A stretch of DNA of 24,399 bases from the NCBI GenBank assembly GCA_937893125.1, contig CALBHW010000023.1:1-24399 (forward strand), read 5' to 3'. Source of the DNA: an uncultured Clostridia bacterium. GTDB lineage: Bacteria > Bacillota > Clostridia > Christensenellales > UBA1242. A program made the position numbers and the translations under genes. Of the stretch, positions 1 to 7,428 are shown one piece after another. A model generated the notes under the pieces. It worked only from the letters and a program-made list of their open reading frames with translations. It was not told the DNA's origin and searched no databases. Within the stretch, counting starts at the first letter, position 1. Every line of letters starts with the position of its first letter.

Positions 1-104
1 GGGGTGAGGGCTAATGGTAAACTGAAATAAAGTATATTCTTGTGTGAATTGTGTGAATAACTTAAATCTTTATTTCAAAAGATGAAAAGGAGAGAAAAAA
101 TAAA

Positions 105-1532
105 ATGAAAAAGAAATGGACAATAGTTGCGTTTTCGGTGTGCTTAGTGATTGTAGTGGGGCTTATTGCTACAATAATTGTACTCGCCAGTGGAACGCAA
201 GGGGTAGGTACAAGTGTAAGTGTACTTTATGTCGCAACTGATATAGAAGGTACAGTAAGTGCTAAGTACAGTAAAGTTAACAAAAATACAAGTGCCGTTA
301 TATCAACAACTGATATGGTTACAAGTAGTGGGAGTAAGACAGTAAGTTTCTTATCCACTGCACCAACGACTACAAGTTTACTTAACCCAACGGAAAGTAG
401 TATCGCATTAACTGCCGAACAAGATTTAATCATTACATATACATTCACCGCGGTAGAAACATATTATGCAACACTTGAATATAAAGACAATTCAACAACT
501 GCAAGCAACATTGAGTTTTCATACGCCCTTAATGATGGGGCATACAATCCTAAAATGTCAATGCCAATTGAAGTAACGCCAGACAAATCAACCACCTATT
601 CAATTAAACTCCGCATCGCTAACACCGCCCGCAACGCAAATCTTAGCGGTTCTCTCAATTGGGCTCTCACTAAATCGGGGCCAAATTCACCAATAGAAGA
701 TTCAAATGTTTCAATAAATTTTGTAAATAATGGCGGTTCAGTAATAAATAATGGTACAGTTTCAGTCCAAAAGAGTAATGATGGTACAAAGTTTAAAATC
801 GTTGGACCTACACCAATTATTGACTCGTCGTCTACAACATCATACTTAAACGGTTCTTTTAGTGATAGAACAACCACTGCATCTGGCAAAGTTTCAAGTA
901 TTGACGACCTAACAAATAGCAATGGTGCAGAGTTTTACTATTTTTGTACAAATTCCGCGGTTGTGGGCTCATTGTCATATAACGACCCAGGAAAAATGTA
1001 TTGCACATCAACTGCCGACTCTACCTTAGAGAGTTGGTATGACTTGCCAGATTCAAACACAAATCTTTACACTTGTTTTATGACACCAAATTATACAACG
1101 GAAACGAAATATGGCGGAAACGACACAACAATCATTATATCAAATAAGGTTAAAAATATTCCTGAGAGCGCTTTTTCTTCAGACGAAAGAATAACAAGTG
1201 TTGTTATCCCTCAAAGTGTAACGAAAATTGGCTCTTGTGCGTTCAGTTCGTGTGATAGTTTGGAGAGCGTTTATATGACACAAAATGTAGCGATGGGATA
1301 TTCTTCTTTTTGTATTGCTACCTACACATGCACTATTTATATTAATTGTACGAATGATTTGTTTAGTTGCAGTCAAGCAGCTTTTGTAACATCCGATTGG
1401 GGACCTTATTATAAAGAACATGAGTCAATAAGTGCTACTGAAAAAATAGGCTCTATAGAATTTGTTTGTAACGATGGGCAAATAAAACAAATTGGTGTTT
1501 TTTGGATTTACGATAAAGATGCTCCACATTGA
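105..1532 (+). CDS. Secreted or membrane-anchored surface protein with BspA-like leucine-rich repeats
   Basis: The 475-residue product begins with a charged N-terminus (MKKKW) and one long hydrophobic segment at about residues 6-29, which reads as a signal peptide or single membrane anchor. The middle, about 35-320, is Ser/Thr/Asn-rich with alternating hydrophobic residues, as in extracellular beta-sandwich modules; I do not recognise a named family there. At about 350-410 there is a short BspA-type leucine-rich repeat region (NIPESAFSS, then SVVIPQSVTKIGSCAFSSCDSL). The BspA family is known from surface proteins that bind host or matrix ligands, but fewer than two full repeats are visible, so a ligand cannot be inferred. 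No LPXTG sorting signal or S-layer domain is seen. A clear AAAAGGAG site lies 12 bases before the ATG. It converges on the cysteine desulfurase gene with a 19-base gap. Confidence is high that it is a gene, moderate for surface location. Confidence 0.8.
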   Translation: MKKKWTIVAFSVCLVIVVGLIATIIVLASGTQGVGTSVSVLYVATDIEGTVSAKYSKVNKNTSAVISTTDMVTSSGSKTVSFLSTAPTTTSLLNPTESSIALTAEQDLIITYTFTAVETYYATLEYKDNSTTASNIEFSYALNDGAYNPKMSMPIEVTPDKSTTYSIKLRIANTARNANLSGSLNWALTKSGPNSPIEDSNVSINFVNNGGSVINNGTVSVQKSNDGTKFKIVGPTPIIDSSSTTSYLNGSFSDRTTTASGKVSSIDDLTNSNGAEFYYFCTNSAVVGSLSYNDPGKMYCTSTADSTLESWYDLPDSNTNLYTCFMTPNYTTETKYGGNDTTIIISNKVKNIPESAFSSDERITSVVIPQSVTKIGSCAFSSCDSLESVYMTQNVAMGYSSFCIATYTCTIYINCTNDLFSCSQAAFVTSDWGPYYKEHESISATEKIGSIEFVCNDGQIKQIGVFWIYDKDAPH

Positions 1533-1551
1533 TAGCTAACTGTAAAAAATG

Positions 1552-2688
1552 TTACATACTATTATTTTTCTTATTATTCAACTCTTTTAACGCTTTTAAG
1601 AGAATGTTGATTTGGTGGTGGGTGTTTTTAAAGTTTAGGCTCACGCGGACCATTCCTTGAGAAAGGGTGTTAAAATGTTTATGCGTGAGTGGGGCGCAAT
1701 GGAGTCCACCGCGGGTGGCGATGTTATAGCGGGAACTTAAAAAGTCGCTTGTTTCCGTAGAGTCGTAGCCTTTTACATTAAAAGATACCACTCCACTTGG
1801 ATTTGGCGAAGAGTAAAGAGTTATAAAGTCAAGTTCCTTTAATTTTTTCGTTAAATATTGTGTAAGTTCGAGCGTTTTCTCATAATGGCGCTCGAAATTT
1901 TTTTCGGCGTACAGGACACCAGCCCGCAAAGAACAAATCAAACTTGTTGCGAGTGTGCCACTTTCTAAACTTTCGGGCGGATAGAGTGGTTGATAGAGAT
2001 TATCGCTTTCAGTTCCTGTTCCGCCATAGACAAGGGGCAAGGGAAGTGTTTGTGACGCGATACAAAGAGCCCCGATTCCTTGTGGAGTCAAAAAACCTTT
2101 ATGTCCGCTAAACGCCAAAAAATCGATATTTTCCATATTGACCTTAATATGCCCGACACCTTGTGCGTCGTCGACAAGGAAGAGAACGCTCCGTTTTTTG
2201 CACAATTTTCCGATATTTTCGATGTCATTTTGCGTGCCAGTAACATTTGAAACGGCACCCACACAAACGAGAGTTGTGTCGCTTTTAAGATTTTTTTCTA
2301 TGTCGCGAGAGGTTATAAATTTTCCGTTTTCTGGCGAAACGACGGTGAGCGAAATTGTCCCTGCCTTTTGAAGTTCGTGAAGTGGGCGAAGGACTGAGTT
2401 GTGCTCAAAGCACGAACATATGATGTGTCCGCCCATTTTTCGTGCAATTCCAAGAATGGCAATGTTTAGTGCTTCGGTGCAGTTTTTTGTAAAAATAACT
2501 TGTTCGGCGCCGAAATGTTTTGCGACGGTTTCACGGCACTTGTAAATTTCAAAGGCGTTTTTTAGGCTTAGTTTATGACCGCTCCTGCCTGGGTTAGCGG
2601 ACGCTCTTACATTTTTTAAAAATGCCCAAATGACGGAAAAAGGTTTATAGTGGCTAGTTGCGCCGTTATCAAAATATATCATTTTCAT
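1552..2688 (-). CDS. Cysteine desulfurase, class V aminotransferase family (NifS/SufS-like)
   Basis: This PLP enzyme should remove sulfur from L-cysteine as an enzyme-bound persulfide and give alanine. With the start chosen here the product has 378 residues. It opens with the family-typical MIYFDNGAT. His96 lies in EHNSVL, the cofactor-binding Asp is in VDDAQG (173-174), the Schiff-base lysine is Lys197 in FSGHKGF, and the persulfide cysteine is Cys331 in RGGLHCAP. The frame stays open upstream to a TTG near 2856, but that extension is basic low-complexity sequence encoded by a GC-rich island and precedes the conserved family start, so I reject it. A second ATG at 2682 (MIYFDN) is equally possible; neither has a strong ribosome binding site. 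It is divergent from a DUF3343 gene, a pairing familiar from clostridial sulfur/selenium loci, though no selD or yedF is present here. The physiological sulfur acceptor is not evident. Confidence 0.88.
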   Translation of the reverse strand: MKMIYFDNGATSHYKPFSVIWAFLKNVRASANPGRSGHKLSLKNAFEIYKCRETVAKHFGAEQVIFTKNCTEALNIAILGIARKMGGHIICSCFEHNSVLRPLHELQKAGTISLTVVSPENGKFITSRDIEKNLKSDTTLVCVGAVSNVTGTQNDIENIGKLCKKRSVLFLVDDAQGVGHIKVNMENIDFLAFSGHKGFLTPQGIGALCIASQTLPLPLVYGGTGTESDNLYQPLYPPESLESGTLATSLICSLRAGVLYAEKNFERHYEKTLELTQYLTKKLKELDFITLYSSPNPSGVVSFNVKGYDSTETSDFLSSRYNIATRGGLHCAPLTHKHFNTLSQGMVRVSLNFKNTHHQINILLKALKELNNKKNNSM

Positions 2689-3059
2689 CTTACAAATAAT
2701 ATGATAAATGACAAAAATTTGATAATGAGCGGGGGCGGTCGCGGGGGTAAAGCGCGGAGCGGTCGACCTTGCGGTCGCCCCGAACGAAAATTTGTTGTAA
2801 AATTTTAAAAAAACACAACAAAAACGAAAAAACAGTATAAAAATCAAGTAATTCAAATTTTAGAGTATATTTTTTATTTATCATTTTTTGACCATTCGTT
2901 TATTTTTACAATATTTATTTATAATTTGACTTAAAAAGTTAAGCGCTAGAAAGTACAGTAAAAAAATATTTAAAAAAATAAAAAATGTTTAAAAAAACAA
3001 AAAATTAAAACAAATAATATATTGTTACGTGGGTAACCCCACAAAAAGGAAGTAACAAT
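2689..3059. other. Divergent intergenic region with GC-rich island
   Basis: This 371-base gap lies between the divergent cysteine desulfurase and DUF3343 genes. Most of it is very AT-rich with runs of A and T. A GC-rich patch at about 2727-2786 stands out sharply, and a hairpin at 3019-3061 covers the DUF3343 start. TTGACC at 2888-2893 and TTGACT at 2926-2931 are minus-35-like, but neither has a convincing minus-10 at 16-18 bases, so I do not call a promoter. No gene is seen in it. Confidence 0.6.
2727..2786. repeat. GC-rich island with three GCGGTCG direct repeats
   Basis: The heptamer GCGGTCG occurs at 2735-2741, 2759-2765 and 2771-2777 within a short G/C-rich patch in otherwise AT-rich DNA. 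The middle copy is part of the palindrome GGTCGACC (2761-2768). The patch is bordered by AAAATTTG on each side (2714-2721 and 2787-2794), which could be a target-site duplication or chance in A/T-rich sequence. It may be a small dispersed repeat or a fossil insertion; nothing shows that it is coding. Confidence 0.45.
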
Positions 3060-3061
3060 AT
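3019..3061 (+). promoter_or_regulatory. Hairpin over the DUF3343 ribosome binding site and start codon
   Basis: ATATTGTTAC (3019-3028) and GTAACAATAT (3052-3061) form a perfect 10-base-pair inverted repeat. Directly inside it, GTGGG (3029-3033) pairs with CCCAC (3038-3042) around a TAAC loop. The nine bases AAAAAGGAA (3043-3051), which hold the Shine-Dalgarno sequence, would bulge out on the 3' side, and the A and U of the start codon (3060-3061) are in the outer stem. GTTAC (3024-3028) could instead pair with GTAAC at 3033-3037, so two folds compete. This suggests translational control of the DUF3343 gene; the base pairing is seen, the regulation is inferred. Confidence 0.5.
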
Positions 3062-3305
3062 GTCAAACTATCTTGTTGTTTTCCGTGCAAGGTCGGAAAC
3101 TATGAAATTCGCAAATTTGTTATCTTCTTACGGCTACCGCGCAATAATAGTTAACACACCACGGAAAATTTCAGTTGCGTGCGGAGTCTCGATAAAGATT
3201 GATTTTATCGCTCTTGAAACGGCAAAACAGATTTTGTCTCGCAGACAATTTTACACTTTTGCTGGGATATATAAATATGATAATGATATTTTTTCAATTG
3301 TCTAA
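3060..3305 (+). CDS. DUF3343 small protein, putative sulfur/selenium carrier
   Basis: An 81-residue protein of the DUF3343 family, described in databases as putative Se/S carrier-like. Members are about 75-90 residues and carry a conserved Cys-Gly in the middle; here it is Cys41-Gly42 in the stretch SVACGVSIKID. The start (SNYLVVFRARSETMKFANLL) and the helix-strand pattern fit the family. It is divergent from the cysteine desulfurase, which could load sulfur onto Cys41; this partnership is inferred from context only. The ribosome binding site AAAAAGGAAG lies 7 bases before the ATG, in the bulge of a hairpin. The gene sits 42 bases before endonuclease III and may be cotranscribed with it. Moderately sure of the family, unsure of the function. 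Confidence 0.75.
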   Translation: MSNYLVVFRARSETMKFANLLSSYGYRAIIVNTPRKISVACGVSIKIDFIALETAKQILSRRQFYTFAGIYKYDNDIFSIV

Positions 3306-3347
3306 AATTAACTTTTAAAACTTCAATAAGTGTGATAAAATAACAAT

Positions 3348-3983
3348 ATGAGTACGAAAGCGGATGTTGTATATGATAAAATGAAAGGTCGATTCGAAGT
3401 GGCAAAATGCGAACTAGATTTCAAAAATAATTATGAACTTCTAGTTGCGGTTATTTTGTCCGCGCGATGTACCGACAAAAAAGTGAACCAAGTGACAAAG
3501 TCTCTTTTTAAGATTTATCCCACACCAAAAGACCTGGCGAATGCGTCCATAGAGAAACTTGAAAAAGAGATATATTCTTGTGGCTTTTACAAAAACAAGG
3601 CAAAAAACCTTGTGAATATGGCAAAAGACTTGGTTGCGCGTTTTGACGGCGTCGTGCCTGATAACTTTGACGACCTTTTATCATTGGCTGGAGTGGGGCG
3701 CAAGACTGCAAATGTGACACTTTGGACGGGATTTAAAAAGCCCGCAATTGCCGTTGACACTCATGTTTTTAGAGTTGCAAATAGAGTTGGGCTTTGCAAA
3801 ACAAAAACGCCACTCGACACGGAACTTGCACTCCAAAAGGCGATAGAGAAAGAAAAATGGGGCGACTTTCATCATTTTTTAGTCCTATTTGGGAGATATG
3901 TGTGTAAATCTCAAAATCCAGCGTGCAACGAGTGCGAACTCTGCGAAATTTGTGATTTTTATAGACAAAATAATAAAAAATAG
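3348..3983 (+). CDS. nth: Endonuclease III (DNA glycosylase/AP lyase)
   Basis: Base-excision repair enzyme that removes oxidised pyrimidines and cleaves the resulting abasic site. The 211-residue length is normal for the family. The helix-hairpin-helix motif is LAGVGRKTANV with catalytic Lys119, and the catalytic Asp is Asp137 in AVDTHVFRV. The C-terminal [4Fe-4S] cluster ligands are complete: Cys186, Cys193, Cys196 and Cys202, spaced C-x6-C-x2-C-x5-C. No strong ribosome binding site precedes the ATG, and it follows the DUF3343 gene by 42 bases, so it may depend on that transcript. Loss of no key residue is seen. Very sure of the family. Confidence 0.95.
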   Translation: MSTKADVVYDKMKGRFEVAKCELDFKNNYELLVAVILSARCTDKKVNQVTKSLFKIYPTPKDLANASIEKLEKEIYSCGFYKNKAKNLVNMAKDLVARFDGVVPDNFDDLLSLAGVGRKTANVTLWTGFKKPAIAVDTHVFRVANRVGLCKTKTPLDTELALQKAIEKEKWGDFHHFLVLFGRYVCKSQNPACNECELCEICDFYRQNNKK

Positions 3984-4003
3984 CTCAAATTTTACTTTTT
4001 TCT

Positions 4004-4031
4004 TTGATTTTCGGACAAGTTTTAGTATAAT
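4004..4031 (+). promoter_or_regulatory. Promoter of obgE
   Basis: TTGATT (4004-4009) and a consensus TATAAT (4026-4031) are 16 bases apart, in the gap between nth and obgE. It predicts a leader of about 115 bases before the obgE start. That leader includes an imperfect hairpin formed by about 4085-4095 and 4110-4118 followed by a T-rich stretch, which could act as an attenuator; that part is weak. Confidence 0.55.
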
Positions 4032-4155
4032 AACTTTGTAAAAGAGGTTTTTGTAATTAAAAATATGCAAAGAGTTTAATTTGTGCGTGTTTTTAGGTGA
4101 AAAAAATAATAAAAACGCATTATTTTAATTTTTTTACAAGAAAGGAAAATCAAAA

Positions 4156-5421
4156 ATGTTTATTGATAATGTAAAAATTTATATAAAAGCGGGAAATGGC
4201 GGGAAAGGAGCAATTTCTTTTAGACGCGAAAAAGGTATTCCAAATGGCGGACCTGACGGCGGAAACGGCGGGCGCGGTGGGAATATTATTTTTCGCGCGT
4301 CACGCGACCTAAACAATTTGGTTGGATTTCGTTTTCATTCGCATTTTAGAGCGGAAAATGGGCAACCTGGCGGAACAAACAACAAAATTGGTAAATCGGG
4401 CGAAGATTTGGTGATTGAAGTCCCACAAGGAACGGTCGTAAAAGATGACGAAACGGGGAAAGTTATTGCCGATCTTTTCTACCTTGATAAAGATGTCGTT
4501 TTACTTCGTGGGGGCGAGGGTGGAAAGGGAAATTGTTTTTTCAAATCCGCTACAAGACAAGCTCCACACTTTTCGCAAACGGGCGAAACGACAAAAGAGT
4601 ACGCAGTGCGCCTAGAACTTAAAACACTTGCTGATGTTGGGCTTATTGGTTATCCAAATGTCGGTAAAAGTACTTTGCTTTCTGTTATTTCAAACGCAAA
4701 GCCAAAAATCGCGAACTATCATTTTACGACCCTGACGCCAAATTTGGGTGTCGTAAAATATTATGAGCATAGTTTTGTTGTCGCGGACATCCCTGGACTA
4801 ATTGAAGGGGCAAGTGACGGTCAAGGGCTTGGACACGACTTTTTAAGACATATTGAAAGGACCCGAATGCTTGTTCATGTTATTGACATTTCAAGCGAGG
4901 ACGGGCGTGAACCTTTCCTTGATTATTTGACGATTAACGACGAACTTAAAAAGTTTAATGCAAAACTTGCGTCGCTTCCACAAATTGTTGTTTTGAATAA
5001 AATCGACCGATTAAGAGACTTCTTTGCGGTTGACGAATTTAAGATGCGACTTGGAAAGGATAAAAAAGTTGTTGCAATTTCGGCGGTTTGTAGGGAAAAT
5101 ATTGAAGAACTTATAAGAAATATTTGGCAACAACTCGAAAAATTGCCACCACAAGTGCCTGTTGATGTGGAAGAGTTTGGGTTTGATAAAAAGGACACAA
5201 CCGCTATCAATGTTGAAAAGTTAGGTGAACATTTGTATGAAGTTAGTGGCGGATTTATTGACAATATTTCACGCGGAATTGTCGTCAATGACTACGAATC
5301 ACTTTCGTATTTTTGGAAAAGGCTCAAAAATGACGGCATAATTGATATGCTTAAAGAAAAGGGCGTAAAAGATGGCGATACAATTAGAATCGGGAAGGTC
5401 GATTTTGAATATATTGAGTAA
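4156..5421 (+). CDS. obgE: GTPase ObgE/CgtA, large ribosomal subunit assembly
   Basis: Essential cytoplasmic GTPase that acts in late 50S subunit assembly and stress signalling. The 421 residues show all three family domains: the glycine-rich Obg fold (about 1-158, with GGNGGRGGN), the G domain (about 160-330) and a C-terminal OCT domain (about 350-421). G1 is GYPNVGKST (165-173), the switch region has FTTLTPNLG, G3 is DIPGLIEGA, and G4 is NKID (281-284). The ribosome binding site AGAAAGGAAA stands before the ATG. The usual Firmicutes neighbours rplU and rpmA are absent upstream; nth is there instead and obgE has its own promoter. yhbY follows after 94 bases, another ribosome-assembly gene. 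Very sure. Confidence 0.97.
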   Translation: MFIDNVKIYIKAGNGGKGAISFRREKGIPNGGPDGGNGGRGGNIIFRASRDLNNLVGFRFHSHFRAENGQPGGTNNKIGKSGEDLVIEVPQGTVVKDDETGKVIADLFYLDKDVVLLRGGEGGKGNCFFKSATRQAPHFSQTGETTKEYAVRLELKTLADVGLIGYPNVGKSTLLSVISNAKPKIANYHFTTLTPNLGVVKYYEHSFVVADIPGLIEGASDGQGLGHDFLRHIERTRMLVHVIDISSEDGREPFLDYLTINDELKKFNAKLASLPQIVVLNKIDRLRDFFAVDEFKMRLGKDKKVVAISAVCRENIEELIRNIWQQLEKLPPQVPVDVEEFGFDKKDTTAINVEKLGEHLYEVSGGFIDNISRGIVVNDYESLSYFWKRLKNDGIIDMLKEKGVKDGDTIRIGKVDFEYIE

Positions 5422-5515
5422 TTTTATGCCATTAGGTTGAAATTGGCACGAAAACGCCTAATTTTTGGGGTAAAAAGCTCGCTTATATGGGTATAAATTT
5501 TAAAAGGAAAATAAT

Positions 5516-5809
5516 ATGTTAACATCAAAAAATAGAGCGAAATTAAAATCACTCGTATCAACGGAAGATTCCGTCGCACAAATTGGTAAAGACGGACTAA
5601 GTAAAAACGCGATTGAGGGCATAAATCAAGCAATTACAAAAAGAGAAGTAATCAAAATTAGCGTCCTCCAAAATTGCGATTTGACGCCAAGAGAAGTTGC
5701 TGACTCCTTGCAAGATATTTTATCTTGCGAAGTTGTGGGTGTTATTGGAAGAAAAATAATTCTTTATAGGTTCAATAAAGACAATAAAAATCATTGCTTG
5801 GATTTTTAA
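5516..5809 (+). CDS. yhbY: CRS1/YhbY (CRM) domain RNA-binding protein
   Basis: A 97-residue single CRM-domain protein. Family members bind pre-50S ribosomal particles and help 23S rRNA maturation. The domain spans nearly the whole chain: LTSKNRAKLKSLV at the start, then QIGKDGLSKNAIEGINQAI, and the conserved GRKIILYRF near the end with its Gly-Arg-Lys loop. A ribosome binding site AAAAGGAAA lies 8 bases before the ATG. Its position just after obgE matches the common obgE-yhbY arrangement. The stop lies 13 bases from the convergent stop of the next gene, with an A-run/T-run in the gap that may serve as a weak shared terminator. Confidence 0.9.
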   Translation: MLTSKNRAKLKSLVSTEDSVAQIGKDGLSKNAIEGINQAITKREVIKISVLQNCDLTPREVADSLQDILSCEVVGVIGRKIILYRFNKDNKNHCLDF

Positions 5810-5822
5810 TTAAAAAAGTTTT

Positions 5823-6635
5823 TTATTCCCAGAATCCGTGTTTTATGGGGCTAGTCTTTTTGCGAAGGGAAAGAATGGCAAGCAAAAAGAGTAGAGAACT
5901 CATAAGGACATAATAAATATTTCGTCTAACGATGAGACTGCAAAAAAATATTAAAATTCCGCTTAGGAAATAACTTTTTGCCTTTTCGCGGGAAAGACTG
6001 ATTGATAGAAATTCCTTAAATTTGATTTTATTTTTTGATTTTTGTTCAAAAATATTTGGCGGGGTAAGTCCCGCCTTTTGTGCTTTATGTGCTAGACAAT
6101 TTTTATCGCAAATAGCAACTTCAATATCTTTTATATTTTCCAAAAACAATTTAATTTTTTTGTCGTATTCAATGCAATAAATAGCCACTTGTTTTATGTT
6201 TTGCTCCTTAGCAAATCGGATAATTTTTAGCGCCATTATGTCGCTTAATTCATTTTCAAAAAAGTCAAAACCAATTCCAACACCGCTTGGCAATAAAAAC
6301 AGGTTATTTGATAGCTTTTGTGCGTCGTCACCATATAACCGAATAAGAAAATCTAAATTATCACACTCATTTTGCGTAGAAACAAAATATGCCCACTTTT
6401 CGCCTTCATTTTGTGGAACAATTAAACACTTTTTGGTTAATTTAAAGGTCAGTTTTATAGTATTCCACGCAATAATTATTGAAAATGTTACAACAAAAGG
6501 AACCCACGACCCGCTTTTTTTAAAAATGAATCGTGACCATGCAAAAAGTATTAAAAACAAGGCGATATTTGTTAAAATAAAGTCGATGATTTGAGCAAGT
6601 GTCAACCCTTTTAAGCGTTTTTTTAGATTTTCCAT
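5823..6635 (-). CDS. Hypothetical four-helix membrane protein with cytoplasmic central domain
   Basis: I do not recognise a family for this 270-residue protein. Two hydrophobic segments at about 15-38 and 44-66 and two more at about 221-236 and 241-257 bracket a soluble central part of about 150 residues. The centre has an alternating strand and helix pattern (for example KQVAIYCIEYD followed by KDIEVAICDKNC), which suggests a small alpha/beta domain, and includes a CDKNC cysteine pair. Lys/Arg-rich ends fit a cytoplasmic central domain. It lies on the opposite strand to its neighbours, in the slot where nadD and yqeK often sit between yhbY and rsfS in Bacillota. A weak AGGTT site precedes the ATG. 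Codon use is AT-rich like its surroundings. Probably a real gene; function unknown. Confidence 0.7.
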   Translation of the reverse strand: MENLKKRLKGLTLAQIIDFILTNIALFLILFAWSRFIFKKSGSWVPFVVTFSIIIAWNTIKLTFKLTKKCLIVPQNEGEKWAYFVSTQNECDNLDFLIRLYGDDAQKLSNNLFLLPSGVGIGFDFFENELSDIMALKIIRFAKEQNIKQVAIYCIEYDKKIKLFLENIKDIEVAICDKNCLAHKAQKAGLTPPNIFEQKSKNKIKFKEFLSISLSREKAKSYFLSGILIFFCSLIVRRNIYYVLMSSLLFLLAILSLRKKTSPIKHGFWE

Positions 6636-6753
6636 AACCTAATTGTTGCCAAATTTATCTAAAAAACACACTTTCTTTACTTAAAACACAAAAATCGCGG
6701 AAAATTGCTTGTGTTTTTTCTTTAAATTTTCTAACATATAGTGGGGGTAGAGT

Positions 6754-7428
6754 ATGAATATTCCACAAAAAGTAATTGATATTTGCAATTTTCTTGAAGA
6801 AAAAAAAACAGAGGACATCGTTGTCTGTGATACAACAAAAATGCACAATGTTGCAGATTTTTTTGTTATCGCAACGGGGAATAGTAGTACGCACATAAAT
6901 GGAATTTGTGACTACCTTGAGGAAAAAGCACGAGAGAACAACTTTCCTAGCTTAGAAAGAGAAGGCTTTATTTTGAGTACTTGGGTCGTGCTTGACTTTG
7001 ACAATGTTCTTGTCCACCTTTTTACTAAGGAAGAACGCGAAAAATATTCTTTACAAAAACTTTTAAGCGACGGCAAAAATGAATTTAGTTTAAAAAGAAT
7101 AAACTCAACTTTGGAAACCGAAAGAAAAAAGCAAGAAATGCTGGAAAAAAAGAAACAAGAAGAAGAAAAACGCAAAAATAACGAGTTAAAAAAAAGACAA
7201 GAACGCGAGATAAAACTTAATAAAAATAAAGAACAATCTTCCATAAATAAAAGAAAGAACAGTGAAGAGATTAAGTCAGATAATAATGAAAGAAAATTAA
7301 ATGCTGAAAAAAATCCTGAACAAGACGAAAAAAAACTTGCGACAAAAAAAGACAAAACAGCTGGCGTTACGGACAATAAAAAAATGTCTTTTGGCACGGA
7401 AAATATGAAAAAAAGGGCTAAAAAATGA
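6754..7428 (+). CDS. rsfS: Ribosomal silencing factor RsfS with long charged C-terminal extension
   Basis: RsfS binds ribosomal protein L14 on the 50S subunit and blocks subunit joining, silencing translation in poor conditions. Residues 1 to about 108 form the full domain (DIVVCDTTKMHNVADFFVIATGNSSTHINGI, then GFILSTWVVLDFDNVLVHLF and REKYSLQKLL). Normal RsfS ends near there at 105-120 residues; here a further 115 or so residues follow, rich in Lys, Glu, Asn and Gln, with a predicted coiled coil at about 118-170 and then a disordered tail. The start is preceded by GGGGG in GTGGGGGTAG. The stop overlaps the next start (ATGA, 7425-7428), implying translational coupling to the PAP2-TsaE gene. 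The domain call is firm; the tail has no assigned role. Confidence 0.92.
   Translation: MNIPQKVIDICNFLEEKKTEDIVVCDTTKMHNVADFFVIATGNSSTHINGICDYLEEKARENNFPSLEREGFILSTWVVLDFDNVLVHLFTKEEREKYSLQKLLSDGKNEFSLKRINSTLETERKKQEMLEKKKQEEEKRKNNELKKRQEREIKLNKNKEQSSINKRKNSEEIKSDNNERKLNAEKNPEQDEKKLATKKDKTAGVTDNKKMSFGTENMKKRAKK

Noticed and set aside
2689..2856. N-terminal extension of the cysteine desulfurase up to a TTG codon
   Set aside because: The extra 56 residues are basic low-complexity sequence from the GC-rich island, precede the conserved MIYFDN start and have no ribosome binding site.
6912..7397. 161-codon open frame on the minus strand opposite rsfS
   Set aside because: It is the mirror of the Lys/Glu-rich rsfS tail (giving Ser/Phe/Leu runs), has no family features and lies wholly inside a firm gene.
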